NCBI RefSeq assembly: GCF_014836845.1
Contig: NZ_JACSQA010000002.1
Location: forward strand, 240,096 to 304,095
Length of the DNA: 64,000 nt
Direction of reading: 5' to 3'
Origin: Ureibacillus galli
GTDB taxonomy: Bacteria > Bacillota > Bacilli > Bacillales_A > Planococcaceae
Positions 17,090 to 26,217 of the stretch are shown piece by piece. Both the position numbers and the translations under genes were made by a program. The notes beneath the pieces were generated by a model. The model saw only the letters and a program-made list of their open reading frames with translations, did not search any database and was not told the origin of the DNA. How positions within the stretch are numbered: position 1 is the first letter of the stretch; the number at the start of each line of letters is the position of its first letter.

Positions 17090-17510
17090 TCATTTTCCCT
17101 CCATTTTTTGATTAATAATGCTATTGGTAATTCATGTAGTAAATTAGTAATTGTAAAGATATAAAACGAATAGATGAAGACTTTATATTACCTACATTAT
17201 TCGAAAAATAATTCGAAAGAAATAGATTATTTGTAAAATAATCGTAAATAATTATAAAAAAAATCCTTTCCACGTAAATTTAACGAATACAGGTTATTAT
17301 TTATCAGATTTTTTTGACTTCTATAATAAATTTCTATTCCCATTTCATTAAAAACGAACATCCAATTGTATATATAGGTAATTCCAACTAAAAACAGTCT
17401 ACATACGGACGTAAAGACAGTTCTGTACCATTAGTATGGTTCACGATTAACCAACTATGTTTGCTAGAGACTTGTCATTTCCCAAAATTATATTCTTAGC
17501 CGTAAACATA
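17090..17510. other. Nucleotidase gene upstream region
   Basis: A 420-base gap without a gene. It holds the promoter of the secreted nuclease on the minus strand, including the 11-base periodic repeats described separately, a TAATAT element at 17185-17190 that could be the -10, and two copies of TTCGAAA (minus TTTCGAA) between them. Nothing coding is seen in the rest. Confidence 0.45.
17221..17259 (-). promoter_or_regulatory. PhoP-box-like direct repeats
   Basis: On the minus strand hexamers TTTTAT, TTTACG, TTTACA and TCTATT start exactly 11 bases apart. Tandem TT(A/C/T)ACA-like hexamers with this spacing are the binding pattern of PhoP in B. subtilis. A Pho-controlled nucleotidase/nuclease would make sense. 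The distance to the best -10 (about 31 bases) is longer than usual. Confidence 0.4.
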
Positions 17511-17538
17511 AAAATGCCCCTAACAATTGTAGGGGCAT
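17511..17538 (-). terminator. Terminator of the DUF1292 gene
   Basis: ATGCCCCTA pairs with TAGGGGCAT around a 7-base loop. On the minus strand TTTTTATG follows. Confidence 0.85.
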
Positions 17539-17552
17539 CTTCATAACATCCA

Positions 17553-17819
17553 TTACTCTTCTTCCATTATTTCATCAAAAGCAGAAGAAACTTTATCGAA
17601 TTCCTCATCACTTTCAATTGCACTAAAATCTCCATCTTCATCAACTTTTAAGAAGAATACATCAATATCTTCTTCTGTCTCTTCTTGTAAGTCCTCCACG
17701 AACCCAACTGCAACATATTCAGTTCCTTCGATATTTATAGCTGCTAGAACTTCAACTTCTAATTCCTCATCATTTTCGTCTGTAATTGTAAAAATTTCTC
17801 CTACTTTTAATTCATCCAT
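17553..17819 (-). CDS. DUF1292 family small acidic protein (YrzB-like)
   Basis: 88 aa, very acidic, no membrane segment. The pattern FTITDENDEELEVEVLAA followed by YVAVGF and FFLKVDEDGDF is that of DUF1292 proteins such as YrzB, common in Firmicutes and of unknown function. Start supported by AAAAGGAGAATGGACTT. It lies 84 bases downstream of selO on the same strand and has its own terminator. Could share the selO transcript. Confidence 0.88.
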   Translation of the reverse strand: MDELKVGEIFTITDENDEELEVEVLAAINIEGTEYVAVGFVEDLQEETEEDIDVFFLKVDEDGDFSAIESDEEFDKVSSAFDEIMEEE

Positions 17820-17903
17820 AAGTCCATTCTCCTTTTAAGAAAGTCTGTTAAACATATTCTTTTATTGCCAATTAGGGGCAAATTCATACTATAGAAAAAG
17901 CAA

Positions 17904-19358
17904 TTAAGTCCCACAAAAAGTTCGATACGGTAAATTTGAAGGTTCAGGCAATTGACTATATTCTTGATGCTCTGATGAATCATCAAAGGGATTAGCCAGT
18001 ACCTTTAATAAACGTTCCATCACACGATAATCTCCATTATTAACTGCTGCATCCAACGCTGCTTCTACACGATGGTTGCGAGGAATAACCGATGGATTAC
18101 GTTCTTTCATAAGTTGCATTGAATCTTCTATCGTTTGTTGTTGTCTTGAACGACGCTCTTGCCACTTTTTTTGCCATTGATTAAAATCTTCTTTATCGTG
18201 AAGAGATGTCATTTCCAACTTATTGACCGTTAACGCTCGGAACGTATTTGTATAATCAGCACGATATTTCTTCATTATATCAAGTAATTCATTGATCAAC
18301 TCTTTATCTTGCTCTTCTTCATTAAATAACCCTAATTTTTCCCGCATTCCGCCAAGCCAGTTTTTTTCAAAAAGGAGCGGATATTTTGATATTTCATTTT
18401 GGGCTATTTGAACCGCCTCATCCTCATCGTCATGGAGTAATGGAACAAGCGCTTCAGCAAATCTTGCCAAGTTCCATCCCCCTATTTTCGGTTGATTTCC
18501 ATACGCATAACGTCCTTTTGTATCAATGGAACTAAAAACCGTATCAGGATCATACGTATCCATAAAGGCACACGGACCGTAATCAATCGTTTCTCCACTA
18601 ATGGTCATATTATCTGTATTCATAACACCATGAATAAAGCCAACAAGTTGCCATTTGGAAATTAATTCTGCTTGTTTTTTAATGACTTCTTGAAGTAAAT
18701 ATAAAAATCGATGATCACTGTTTGGAATATCCGGGTAATGGCGAACAATTGTATAATTAGCTAACACTTGCAAGTCTTCATAACTACCCCAATTGGCGAT
18801 AAATTGAAAAGTTCCGACACGAATATGACTCGATGCTACACGTGTTAAAATAGCACCTGGTAATTCCGTTTCTCTAATAATTTTTTCTCCTGTTTCAACA
18901 ACAGCTAAGCTTCTAGTTGTCGGAATGCCTAACCCATGCATCGCCTCACTAATAATATATTCCCTAAGCATAGGACCAAGGGCAGCACGTCCATCTCCTC
19001 CTCGGGAAAAAGGAGTCCGTCCAGAACCTTTTAGTTGAATATCAAATCGTTCTTCCTTTGGCGTAATTTGCTCCCCATAAAGAGTAGCCCGTCCATCCCC
19101 TAGCATCGTAAAATAACCAAATTGATGTCCAGCATAAGCCTGTGCCATAGGAAAAGAACCTTCCGGGGCTACATTTCCTGCAAGAATCTGCACTCCTTCA
19201 TCACTTTGAAGTTTCGCACTATCTAATCCAAGTTCTTCTGCAAGTTGTTTGTTCAACACGACTAACTTCGGATTACTTACCGGATGTAACTTTAAACTCG
19301 CATAAAAAGAATCGGAAAGTCTCGCATAACTATTGTCGAAGTTCCATCCTATTCCCAT
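17904..19358 (-). CDS. selO: Protein adenylyltransferase SelO (YdiU)
   Basis: 484 aa. A pseudokinase-fold enzyme that transfers AMP from ATP to Ser, Thr or Tyr of target proteins, linked in E. coli to redox homeostasis. Landmarks are [35 protein letters not shown], the catalytic segment HGVMNTDNM and DYGPCAFMD. The C-terminus is RTFCGT, with the conserved penultimate-region Cys that is selenocysteine in animals. The length is typical. Start ATG after GGGGATTAT. Single gene, possibly co-transcribed with the DUF1292 gene. Confidence 0.95.
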   Translation of the reverse strand: MGIGWNFDNSYARLSDSFYASLKLHPVSNPKLVVLNKQLAEELGLDSAKLQSDEGVQILAGNVAPEGSFPMAQAYAGHQFGYFTMLGDGRATLYGEQITPKEERFDIQLKGSGRTPFSRGGDGRAALGPMLREYIISEAMHGLGIPTTRSLAVVETGEKIIRETELPGAILTRVASSHIRVGTFQFIANWGSYEDLQVLANYTIVRHYPDIPNSDHRFLYLLQEVIKKQAELISKWQLVGFIHGVMNTDNMTISGETIDYGPCAFMDTYDPDTVFSSIDTKGRYAYGNQPKIGGWNLARFAEALVPLLHDDEDEAVQIAQNEISKYPLLFEKNWLGGMREKLGLFNEEEQDKELINELLDIMKKYRADYTNTFRALTVNKLEMTSLHDKEDFNQWQKKWQERRSRQQQTIEDSMQLMKERNPSVIPRNHRVEAALDAAVNNGDYRVMERLLKVLANPFDDSSEHQEYSQLPEPSNLPYRTFCGT

Positions 19359-19742
19359 ATAATCCCCTTTTCTTTTACTTAATATTTTTGCGTTTTCTCA
19401 TCCTCTTTACAAAACCTACTAAGAAAACCAAATTTACCTTTGGTGCACAAGTTCCATCATTATACACTATCCTGGATAACATCACATAAACTCACATACT
19501 GGTGGAAAAAATCTTTTAAATAAAAAGCTTATTCCCAGGGACTCGTGTTCTTTTTACAACTTTATTATTATCCATATCTGTTTGATCTATGATAATTTCA
19601 AAAACTGTATGGATTTTTTTAAAGTAATCTCTTTGTAAACGCTTTTTTGATTACAATCCGGAATATGAATAAATTTTTTACTCAACGAAAGAACATTCTG
19701 TGGTAATATATCCTAATCAAATAAGTTAGAAAGAGGAAAAAC
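19359..19742. other. Divergent promoter region selO / MATE gene
   Basis: A 384-base gap between divergent genes. It contains a cre-like site at 19634-19647 and AT-rich promoter-like sequence. The stretch 19380-19560 shows no coding frame, repeat or hairpin that I can support. Confidence 0.4.
19634..19647 (+). promoter_or_regulatory. cre-like site (CcpA) upstream of the MATE gene
   Basis: TGTAAACGCTTTTT matches 13 of 14 positions of the catabolite-responsive element consensus TGWAARCGYTWNCW. It lies about 95 bases upstream of the MATE start, near where a promoter is expected. Carbon control is inferred. Confidence 0.45.
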
Positions 19743-21134
19743 ATGAACGAAACACTTCAAACACCTCCAAAAAAGTTAAATTTATTTCATTTAACTTGGC
19801 CCATTTTTTTAGAGGTTTTTTTATTTATGTTAATGGGGCTTGCCGATACGTTTATGCTGAGTGCGGTATCAGATGATGCAGTTTCAGGAGTCGGTACAGC
19901 TAATCAATATATACACATTGCTATTTTAATTTTAGAAGTCGTTGGGAATGGGGCTGCCATCGTTGTTTCCCAATATCTCGGTTCTCGCCGTTATTTTGAG
20001 GCAGCAAAAATTTCCGCTTTAGCAGTCACATTAAATTTATGTCTTGGTTTATTAATGTCTGTCCTATTTATATTCTCTTCCAACCATTTAATGGTTATGA
20101 TGAATTTACAAGATGCCGTTCTAGAACATGCACAAGGCTATTTAATCATCGTCGGTGGAGGTATATTCCTTCAAGCAGTTATTAATTCTTTAGCAGCCAT
20201 CATTCGTGTACACGGTTGGACAAAACAAACAATGTTCGTTTCATTAGGAATGAATATTATCCACGTTGTAGGAAACTATATGTTAATTTTCGGTAACTTT
20301 GGTGCTCCTGAACTAGGTGTACAAGGTGCTGCCATTTCATCGGTTGTGAGTCGATTAATTGCCGTCTTCATTTTCTTCTGGCTACTATATCGAGCATTAG
20401 AAGTAAAGATAAAGATGGAATATTATTTTTCCTTATCTAAAGAATATGTACAGAAAATTTTATACATCGGATTACCAAGTGCCTTTGAACAAATTATGTA
20501 TCAAGTTTGTCAAATTGTGTTCTTATATTATGTGACCTACCTTGGTGCAGAAGCTCTTGCAGCACGACAATACGCGAATAACATATCGATGTTTACTTAT
20601 CTTTTCGCTATTGCAATTGGGATGGGTACTTCCATCATCGTTGGTCGTTTTGTTGGTTCAGGAGATAAGGACTCTGCCTATAAGCAAGTATGGGCAAGTG
20701 TGAAGGCAGCATTAATTTTTACTGTAATTATTGCAGCGATCGTGACCACTTTCCGTGTACAACTGGTTAGCCTATTTTCCGATAACCCAGAGGTCATCAA
20801 ATTTGGCGCATCTGTTTTAGTTTTAAGTTTATTACTGGAAACTGGTAGAACGATTAACATTACAATTATTAACTCGTTACGTGCTTCTGGGGATGCTCGT
20901 TTCCCTGTTAAAATCGGATTCTTATCGATGATATGTATGAGCTTACCTTTAGGTTATTTATTAGTGTTTGTTTTCGATTTAGGGTTAGTCGGCGTTTGGT
21001 TAGCCATTGCGGCTGATGAGTGGACTCGTGCTATTATCGTCTTATTTAGATGGAAAAGTCGAAAATGGGAACAGTACGCGTTAGTTTCTCCAGATAAAGA
21101 AATTGAACCTGCTGAAAATCCCGTTACTCCTTAA
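19743..21134 (+). CDS. MATE family efflux transporter
   Basis: 463 aa, 12 membrane segments in two homologous halves. Sodium- or proton-driven exporter of cationic drugs or metabolites. The family start pattern LTWPIFLEVFLFMLMGLADTFMLS and, in the second half, LYIGLPSAFEQIMYQV are visible. It resembles the NorM/YpnP branch. Start ATG after AGAAAGAGGAAAAAC. Own terminator at 21150-21171. Substrate unknown. Confidence 0.9.
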   Translation: MNETLQTPPKKLNLFHLTWPIFLEVFLFMLMGLADTFMLSAVSDDAVSGVGTANQYIHIAILILEVVGNGAAIVVSQYLGSRRYFEAAKISALAVTLNLCLGLLMSVLFIFSSNHLMVMMNLQDAVLEHAQGYLIIVGGGIFLQAVINSLAAIIRVHGWTKQTMFVSLGMNIIHVVGNYMLIFGNFGAPELGVQGAAISSVVSRLIAVFIFFWLLYRALEVKIKMEYYFSLSKEYVQKILYIGLPSAFEQIMYQVCQIVFLYYVTYLGAEALAARQYANNISMFTYLFAIAIGMGTSIIVGRFVGSGDKDSAYKQVWASVKAALIFTVIIAAIVTTFRVQLVSLFSDNPEVIKFGASVLVLSLLLETGRTINITIINSLRASGDARFPVKIGFLSMICMSLPLGYLLVFVFDLGLVGVWLAIAADEWTRAIIVLFRWKSRKWEQYALVSPDKEIEPAENPVTP

Positions 21135-21149
21135 CATGTATTTCCTTTA

Positions 21150-21171
21150 AGAGTGCTTCCTAAAGCACTCT
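21150..21171 (+). terminator. Terminator of the MATE gene
   Basis: AGAGTGCTT pairs with AAGCACTCT around a 4-base loop, followed by ATTTTAAAT. Confidence 0.75.
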
Positions 21172-21174
21172 ATT

Positions 21175-21208
21175 TTAAATAAAAAAGACTTCCATTTAGG
21201 AAGTCTTT
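21175..21208 (-). terminator. Terminator of the FMN reductase gene
   Basis: AAAGACTTCC pairs with GGAAGTCTTT around ATTTA. The minus strand continues as TTTTTTATTT. Confidence 0.85.
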
Positions 21209-21213
21209 GAAAT

Positions 21214-21768
21214 CTAATTTTTATCCACCGGTTGTTTGGGTAACGTTTCACTTAGCTTACAATATTCAACGAACACGCGAGCTAGTTCACGAAGACGGTC
21301 TTGAATCGTCGCATCAATAATTTGATTATTTTCATCAAAATGGGATGAATGGGTATAAACATAGTTCGGTGTCACTAGACAACGGAAGTAATCTAATATT
21401 GGTCTAAGTTGATTCTCAACTACTAAATGGTGCTGATATGTACCACCATTTGCTACCATTGAAACTGGTTTATAACGCATTGCTTTCGGGTCAATCATAT
21501 CAAACGCATTTTTTAATACTCCCGGAATAGACGCTTGGTAAATTGGTGTTGAAATAATATACCCATCCGCTTCTTCAAACTTTCGAATCATCATTTGCAT
21601 ATCTTCATTTAAAGGGCTACCATCTAAAATTTGATGTTTTAAATCAGCGAAATATAATATTTCAAGCTCTAAGCCGCTATTATATTCTTTTATATATTGT
21701 TCAACTTGACGCAATATCGCACCTGTTTTAGTACCGAATACAGTGCCATCAACGAGTAAAATTTTCAT
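21214..21768 (-). CDS. NADPH-dependent FMN reductase family protein
   Basis: 184 aa flavodoxin-fold reductase of the SsuE/MsuE type. It starts with MKILLVDGTVFGTKTGA, the FMN-phosphate loop, and has YIISTPIYQASIPGVLKNA and VSMVANGGT, the other flavin loops. Reduces FMN, quinones or azo compounds with NAD(P)H. ATG at 21768 was chosen because GGTGGAGG precedes it; a frame start 30 bases upstream would cover that site. Single gene with its own terminator. Physiological substrate unknown. Confidence 0.85.
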   Translation of the reverse strand: MKILLVDGTVFGTKTGAILRQVEQYIKEYNSGLELEILYFADLKHQILDGSPLNEDMQMMIRKFEEADGYIISTPIYQASIPGVLKNAFDMIDPKAMRYKPVSMVANGGTYQHHLVVENQLRPILDYFRCLVTPNYVYTHSSHFDENNQIIDATIQDRLRELARVFVEYCKLSETLPKQPVDKN

Positions 21769-21858
21769 GTTGTGTATCCTCCACCTTTTTATTTCCATCC
21801 GTTATTGTAACAGATGCGATAAAGCACGAGTAGGGAACAAGATTAGATTCATTAAATT

Positions 21859-23697
21859 TCAGTCTTTTGTCGTAATTTCTGTTTGACTCGCCTTTTCCAT
21901 CGCTTTCTCCATCATTCGGGTAGGAGATGTAAGACTGACGATTGTTGTTCCAACGTCAAATGAACGCTTCATCCCCTTCGTAAAAAATATTAAATGGTTA
22001 TCTTTATCTACCGCGAATAATGGGATCGTTTTATGACCATCGCCTTCAAGAAAGCGTTCAAATGTATATTGATCCGTTATTTGTGTTTTTCGAATTAAGT
22101 ATCCTTCATGAATAAGGCGATTTAACGTGTAAATATCGTAATCCCCGTCAAATAACGTTTTTCCAACAATTGTTTCACTGTAATCACTTGAATCGTCCGT
22201 AGGGATAGATGTTTGAAATATATGTTCTCGACCTAATTCAGGAACGAAACGTTGACATATAAGGGCATTATACGCATCCTCTTCCGTGGCGGCTACTAAT
22301 ATTTCGTAAGGAGTTAAGTCTACATGAAACTCCGTATATTCACTTAAGATATCCCCTACCTCTGTTTTTATCCCTAATTGACGAGCTTCAGATAAGGCAC
22401 TCCATGAACGATCGATAATGAGAACAGGCTTTTGGAAACTTTGTAACGCTTCACCTAATACAGCAGTAAAAGGACTACCTCCAACAATCGTTACGCCCAT
22501 CTCGTCTGTACATTGTAAGTTCAATTTCTTCGCAAGCCAGCTAATCGATAAACCGTGCGCTAATACGGTAGCAAATACTAACGCTAACGTTAAAGCAGTA
22601 ATAATATCCGCATCTTCAAATCCCGATTCCGTTAAGACACTAGCAAAAAAGCCAGATACAGTTAAGGCGACGATTCCTCTTGGTGCAATCCAACCAATTA
22701 ACAAGCGTTCCTGTTTCGTTAAACCTACCCCAATGGTTGATAGCCAAACGGATAACGGTCGGACAATAAACAACATTGCTACTACAAACAAAAGCATACG
22801 CCAGTTTAAAATATCGAGTAACGTATGGATTGATAATGAAGAAGTTAACATGATAAATAACGTAGAAATGAGAAGGACAGAAACATTTTCTTTAAAGTGC
22901 AGCAATTCTCTTAATGATGTTAAATGCATATTGGCCATGACAATTCCCATTGCGGTCACAGCAAGTATCCCGGTTTCGTGTATGATTTCTTCAGATAGTA
23001 CAAATACCATCAGTACACTAACTAAGACGACCGGCGATTTTAAAAACTCGGGTATAAAACCATGTTCAAGTAAACGGCCTAATATAAACCCTATTCCAGC
23101 TCCTATAATAGCCGAAAAGATTGAAGCACCAAAAAATAATAAAAGGGACGCCTCCGAAATCATGCCATTCAAATATAATACGGCTTCGAGGGCAAATAAG
23201 GCGACTAAAGCACCGAACGGGTCAACAATAATAGCTTCCCATTTTAAAATGGTGGCTGGCCTTTCTTTTAGCTTAGCTTGACGGAGTAACGGCAATATCA
23301 TTGTTGGACCTGTAACGATAAAAAGCCCGCCCATTACAAAGGCAACATCTATTGATAGTCCTGCTATAAAATGAGCAGCTAAAGAACCAATTATCCATGC
23401 GATGAAAGCGCCTAAAGTGGATATACGAAAAATCGATTGGCGAAATCCCTTAATTTCTCGAAGATCTAAGCCTAAGCTACCTTCAAATAAAACAACGGCA
23501 ACAGCAAGCGCAATAATCGGATTAAACACTTCCCCAAAGCTTTCTTGCGGATTAAATAACCCGAATATCGGACCAACTAGCAATCCGACTAATGACATAA
23601 TAACGATGGCAGGGAGTTTAAATCGCCAAGCTACCCATTGTGACAAAATTCCTAGTCCTACAATTACAACGATTTGAATAAGTAGATTGTCGAGCAT
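21859..23697 (-). CDS. CPA1-family Na+/H+ or K+/H+ antiporter with RCK-like tail
   Basis: 612 aa. About 12-13 membrane segments up to residue 400 (NhaP type, with GLFIVTGPTMILPLLRQ and WEAIIVDPFGA in the ion path), then a cytosolic region beginning VTIVGGSPFTAVLGEAL that resembles a TrkA-N nucleotide-binding domain, and a TrkA-C-like end. Exchanges Na+ or K+ for protons and is probably gated by a nucleotide. Start ATG at 23697 after AAAGGGATGTTACA. A longer frame upstream was rejected because it would run through the terminator at 23728-23761. Confidence 0.88.
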   Translation of the reverse strand: MLDNLLIQIVVIVGLGILSQWVAWRFKLPAIVIMSLVGLLVGPIFGLFNPQESFGEVFNPIIALAVAVVLFEGSLGLDLREIKGFRQSIFRISTLGAFIAWIIGSLAAHFIAGLSIDVAFVMGGLFIVTGPTMILPLLRQAKLKERPATILKWEAIIVDPFGALVALFALEAVLYLNGMISEASLLLFFGASIFSAIIGAGIGFILGRLLEHGFIPEFLKSPVVLVSVLMVFVLSEEIIHETGILAVTAMGIVMANMHLTSLRELLHFKENVSVLLISTLFIMLTSSLSIHTLLDILNWRMLLFVVAMLFIVRPLSVWLSTIGVGLTKQERLLIGWIAPRGIVALTVSGFFASVLTESGFEDADIITALTLALVFATVLAHGLSISWLAKKLNLQCTDEMGVTIVGGSPFTAVLGEALQSFQKPVLIIDRSWSALSEARQLGIKTEVGDILSEYTEFHVDLTPYEILVAATEEDAYNALICQRFVPELGREHIFQTSIPTDDSSDYSETIVGKTLFDGDYDIYTLNRLIHEGYLIRKTQITDQYTFERFLEGDGHKTIPLFAVDKDNHLIFFTKGMKRSFDVGTTIVSLTSPTRMMEKAMEKASQTEITTKD

Positions 23698-23727
23698 TGT
23701 AACATCCCTTTCATCCAATATCGAAAA

Positions 23728-23761
23728 ACAAAAAAGTCCTCCATTAGTATTTACGGAGGAC
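23728..23761 (-). terminator. Terminator of the SDR-like gene
   Basis: GTCCTCC (23736-23742) pairs with GGAGGAC (23755-23761), followed on the minus strand by seven Ts. Confidence 0.85.
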
Positions 23762-23785
23762 GTTCTTTCATTCCATTTCATAAAG

Positions 23786-24604
23786 CTATTTATTAAGTTC
23801 ATTTTTCGTCTTGATTTCCCTTAACTTTTCCCGATTAAATACAACTTCTTCATCAATTGGTATCGCTTCTTGCTCTTTAAATTTATCCCAATTAAATAAT
23901 TGTTCCCTCGGAATCACTTTCTCTTCTTTTACTTCAGGCATTTTCATCATAGCAAGTTGATGGGACTCGTAGATTGTTACCGGTGATTTTTTTCCAAAAA
24001 GAGCGATGACTTTCATTGCTAGAGCAAGTTGATCTGCTTCAATCGGACGATATTTTTTCAATGATCCAATAAATAACGGATTTAACCCTTTTAAAATCCA
24101 TTCACCCATTTTCTCCCCTAAACGAAATTCCTTACGATCTCCAACTAACAAAGAAGGTCGTATAATCGATAATTGGGGCAAATCTAAAGCTATTAATTCT
24201 CGCTCTACCTTCCCCTTCACTTTATTATAATAAAAAGCTGATTTTTCACTGGCACCCATTGCAGAAATCATAATGAAGTGCATAATGCCACATTTTTTCG
24301 CTAAAGAGGCAATGTGCAATGGGTACTCCACATCCACTTTTTCAAATTGTTCTCTCGTCTTCGCTTTTTTCATCGTTGTTCCCAAACAACAAAAAACTTC
24401 ATGGGCAAAATCAATATCCTCTTCTTCCAATTGGTCAAAAGAACGAACTTTTACGGTTAGTTTCGGATGTTCGAAATCCAATTTCCTTCTAGATAACACT
24501 GTTACCGATACATATTCTTCACTGTCACAAAGTAGTTTTACGAGGGCATTTCCAACTAATCCTGTCCCTCCTACAACGATGGCTGAACGCATTTCCACTT
24601 TCAC
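23786..24604 (-). CDS. Atypical SDR / NAD(P)-binding oxidoreductase (HTATIP2/YraR-like)
   Basis: 272 aa. The N-terminal Rossmann motif is AIVVGGTGLVGNALVKLL. Then CLGTTMKKAKTREQFEKVD and ISAMGASEKSAFYYNKVKGK (Ser...Tyr-x3-Lys) match the atypical short-chain dehydrogenases near TIP30 and YraR. Binds NADP(H); reaction unknown. Start: the GTG at 24604 has AAAGG 7 bases upstream. An ATG 15 bases further upstream is possible. It precedes the antiporter by 88 bases with a terminator between, so it is a separate unit. Confidence 0.8.
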   Translation of the reverse strand: MKVEMRSAIVVGGTGLVGNALVKLLCDSEEYVSVTVLSRRKLDFEHPKLTVKVRSFDQLEEEDIDFAHEVFCCLGTTMKKAKTREQFEKVDVEYPLHIASLAKKCGIMHFIMISAMGASEKSAFYYNKVKGKVERELIALDLPQLSIIRPSLLVGDRKEFRLGEKMGEWILKGLNPLFIGSLKKYRPIEADQLALAMKVIALFGKKSPVTIYESHQLAMMKMPEVKEEKVIPREQLFNWDKFKEQEAIPIDEEVVFNREKLREIKTKNELNK

Positions 24605-24744
24605 GCCACAACCTTTCATGTTTTTCTTCTATTCAGCATAAAATTGTTAATCTAAGTTTCTCCTATTTTATAGTGTTAATTTTCACACATACTTTCTAAT
24701 TTTTCACCATAATTTAATTAATAGTTGGGAAAGGATGGGATTTT

Positions 24745-25794
24745 ATGAAAAATGAACTAAGTGTCACTTCGATAAAAAAGAAAATTGCTTTTATAGTGGA
24801 GCATAGTTCGATTAAAGGGTATTATCCCCTTGAGCGTGCAGCTACATTAGCAAAACTATTAAAAGATGAAGAAAGTGTCTATGTATTTTTAAAACAAGAC
24901 GGGCATGAGGCAATTGAAATTTTTACGGATTTACAACTTTCTCCTATTTTATACGACCATTATACAGAGTTAAAAACACAGATTCGTAATCTTGAACCAG
25001 ATTTAATTGTTCAAGATGGGAAAGATACATTAGTTGAACATATTGAACAACTTAGACCTTTCTGCAAAACGATTGTCCATTTTGATGATTTTGGCGATGG
25101 TGCTGAATTAGCAGATTGCAATATCGTTGCCCTTTTTGAGGAAGTAAGGGAAAATACAGCACAAAACATTCTGTCTGGGAGCTTTGCTTTTGCCGTAAAG
25201 GATTCCCTTAAAGTAATTGCAAAGGAACGTGTTTCGAATGAACTTTCGAATCCACCACATATTGTCGTTGCCTATGAAGATGGTGATGAAAATAATTTAA
25301 CTTATCGAACATTACGTCATTTAACTCAGCTACAGATTCCATTAAAAATTACCGTCGCCATTGATCGGGAATATCGTCATTCTGTAGAAGATTTGCAAAT
25401 GATGGTGCTTAGTCGCCGGAACACGAAAATTTTTAAGGATGACCAAGCTTTAGAAAAACTGCTCCATGAAGCTGATATTGTCATTTGCAACGCGAATTAT
25501 ACACCTTATAAAGTCGCAACAGTCGGTATTCCTTGTATTACAGCTGCTCAAAACGAACGGGAATTAAACAATGCTTTTCCAAGAGAACATAACGGATTTA
25601 TTCATCTCGGATTAGGACGTAAGATGAAACAATCCAACATCCAAAATGCGGTGATGGAGCTATTATTACATGAAGCAAGACGTGAACGGGCAGTACGAAA
25701 ACAATTTGAATTGGAAATCTCGGATAACAATGAAGTCATTAAGTCATTGTTATTAGATTTTGCATATGAACGTCATAATATGGTTTCTTTATAG
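24745..25794 (+). CDS. PseG/SpsG-like nucleotide-sugar hydrolase or glycosyltransferase-like protein
   Basis: 349 aa, cytosolic. The order of motifs resembles PseG/SpsG of the GT-B fold: an N-terminal half with GYYPLERAATLAKLL, DLIVQDGKDT and IVHFDDFGDGAELADCNIV, and a C-terminal half with ADIVICNANYTPYKVATVGIPCI near the usual nucleotide-binding region. PseG removes UDP in pseudaminic-acid synthesis, but no other pse or flagellar gene is present and catalytic residues are not clearly conserved, so activity is unproven. Start after AAAGGATGGGATTTT. Could be co-regulated with the small coiled-coil gene downstream. Confidence 0.6.
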   Translation: MKNELSVTSIKKKIAFIVEHSSIKGYYPLERAATLAKLLKDEESVYVFLKQDGHEAIEIFTDLQLSPILYDHYTELKTQIRNLEPDLIVQDGKDTLVEHIEQLRPFCKTIVHFDDFGDGAELADCNIVALFEEVRENTAQNILSGSFAFAVKDSLKVIAKERVSNELSNPPHIVVAYEDGDENNLTYRTLRHLTQLQIPLKITVAIDREYRHSVEDLQMMVLSRRNTKIFKDDQALEKLLHEADIVICNANYTPYKVATVGIPCITAAQNERELNNAFPREHNGFIHLGLGRKMKQSNIQNAVMELLLHEARRERAVRKQFELEISDNNEVIKSLLLDFAYERHNMVSL

Positions 25795-25964
25795 ACTAGC
25801 CTAGAGTAAATAGGACGTCCCCATTTTAAGTTCTTTCCTGCAACTATAACTACTTAATTTTAACATGTGGCCCGACATCGATTATTAATGAAAAGAGCGC
25901 CCTTCTTATGGTACAATGTTTGTACGTTTATTTTGTACGAAATTATATTGAAGGAGCTACTTTC

Positions 25965-26153
25965 ATGTTAACTAAATCAGAACTTCAACAAAAAATCGCA
26001 GAATTAAAAATGGATTATATAAATCTTCAAGGTGATATCGAAAAGCTTGAAAGTACAGGCCATGAAGAGTCTGTTCGAAAAGCAGAAGAGCGCCTATCAA
26101 ACATGGAAAAACAACTAGCAGAACTGAATAAACAGCTCGCGGTGTTGTCTTAA
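25965..26153 (+). CDS. Small coiled-coil protein (SE1832-like)
   Basis: 62 aa, almost entirely predicted helix with heptad-like charges: KSELQQKIAELKMDY, GDIEKLESTGHEESV, then MEKQLAELNKQLAVLS. It resembles a conserved Bacillales small protein annotated SE1832 family; the identification is from memory. No function is known. The ATG at 25965 has AAGGAG 8 bases upstream; a longer frame from 25908 would include promoter sequence (TACAAT at about 25912). The terminator stem overlaps its last codons. Confidence 0.7.
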   Translation: MLTKSELQQKIAELKMDYINLQGDIEKLESTGHEESVRKAEERLSNMEKQLAELNKQLAVLS

Positions 26154-26168
26154 CCCGCGAGTTTTTTT
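26136..26168 (+). terminator. Terminator overlapping the small coiled-coil gene
   Basis: CTCGCGG pairs with CCGCGAG, followed by TTTTTTT. The left arm lies inside the last codons of the gene and the stop codon is in the loop. Confidence 0.9.
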
Positions 26169-26217
26169 GTATCCTTAAACTAAAAAACTTTGAAATACAT
26201 TATCGGAGGAACATATT

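Noticed and set aside
22418..23281. Long plus-strand frame opposite the CPA1 antiporter
   Set aside because: It is antisense to a clear antiporter, has no ribosome site and a composition rich in Ser, Thr, Asn and Lys typical of a complementary-frame artefact.
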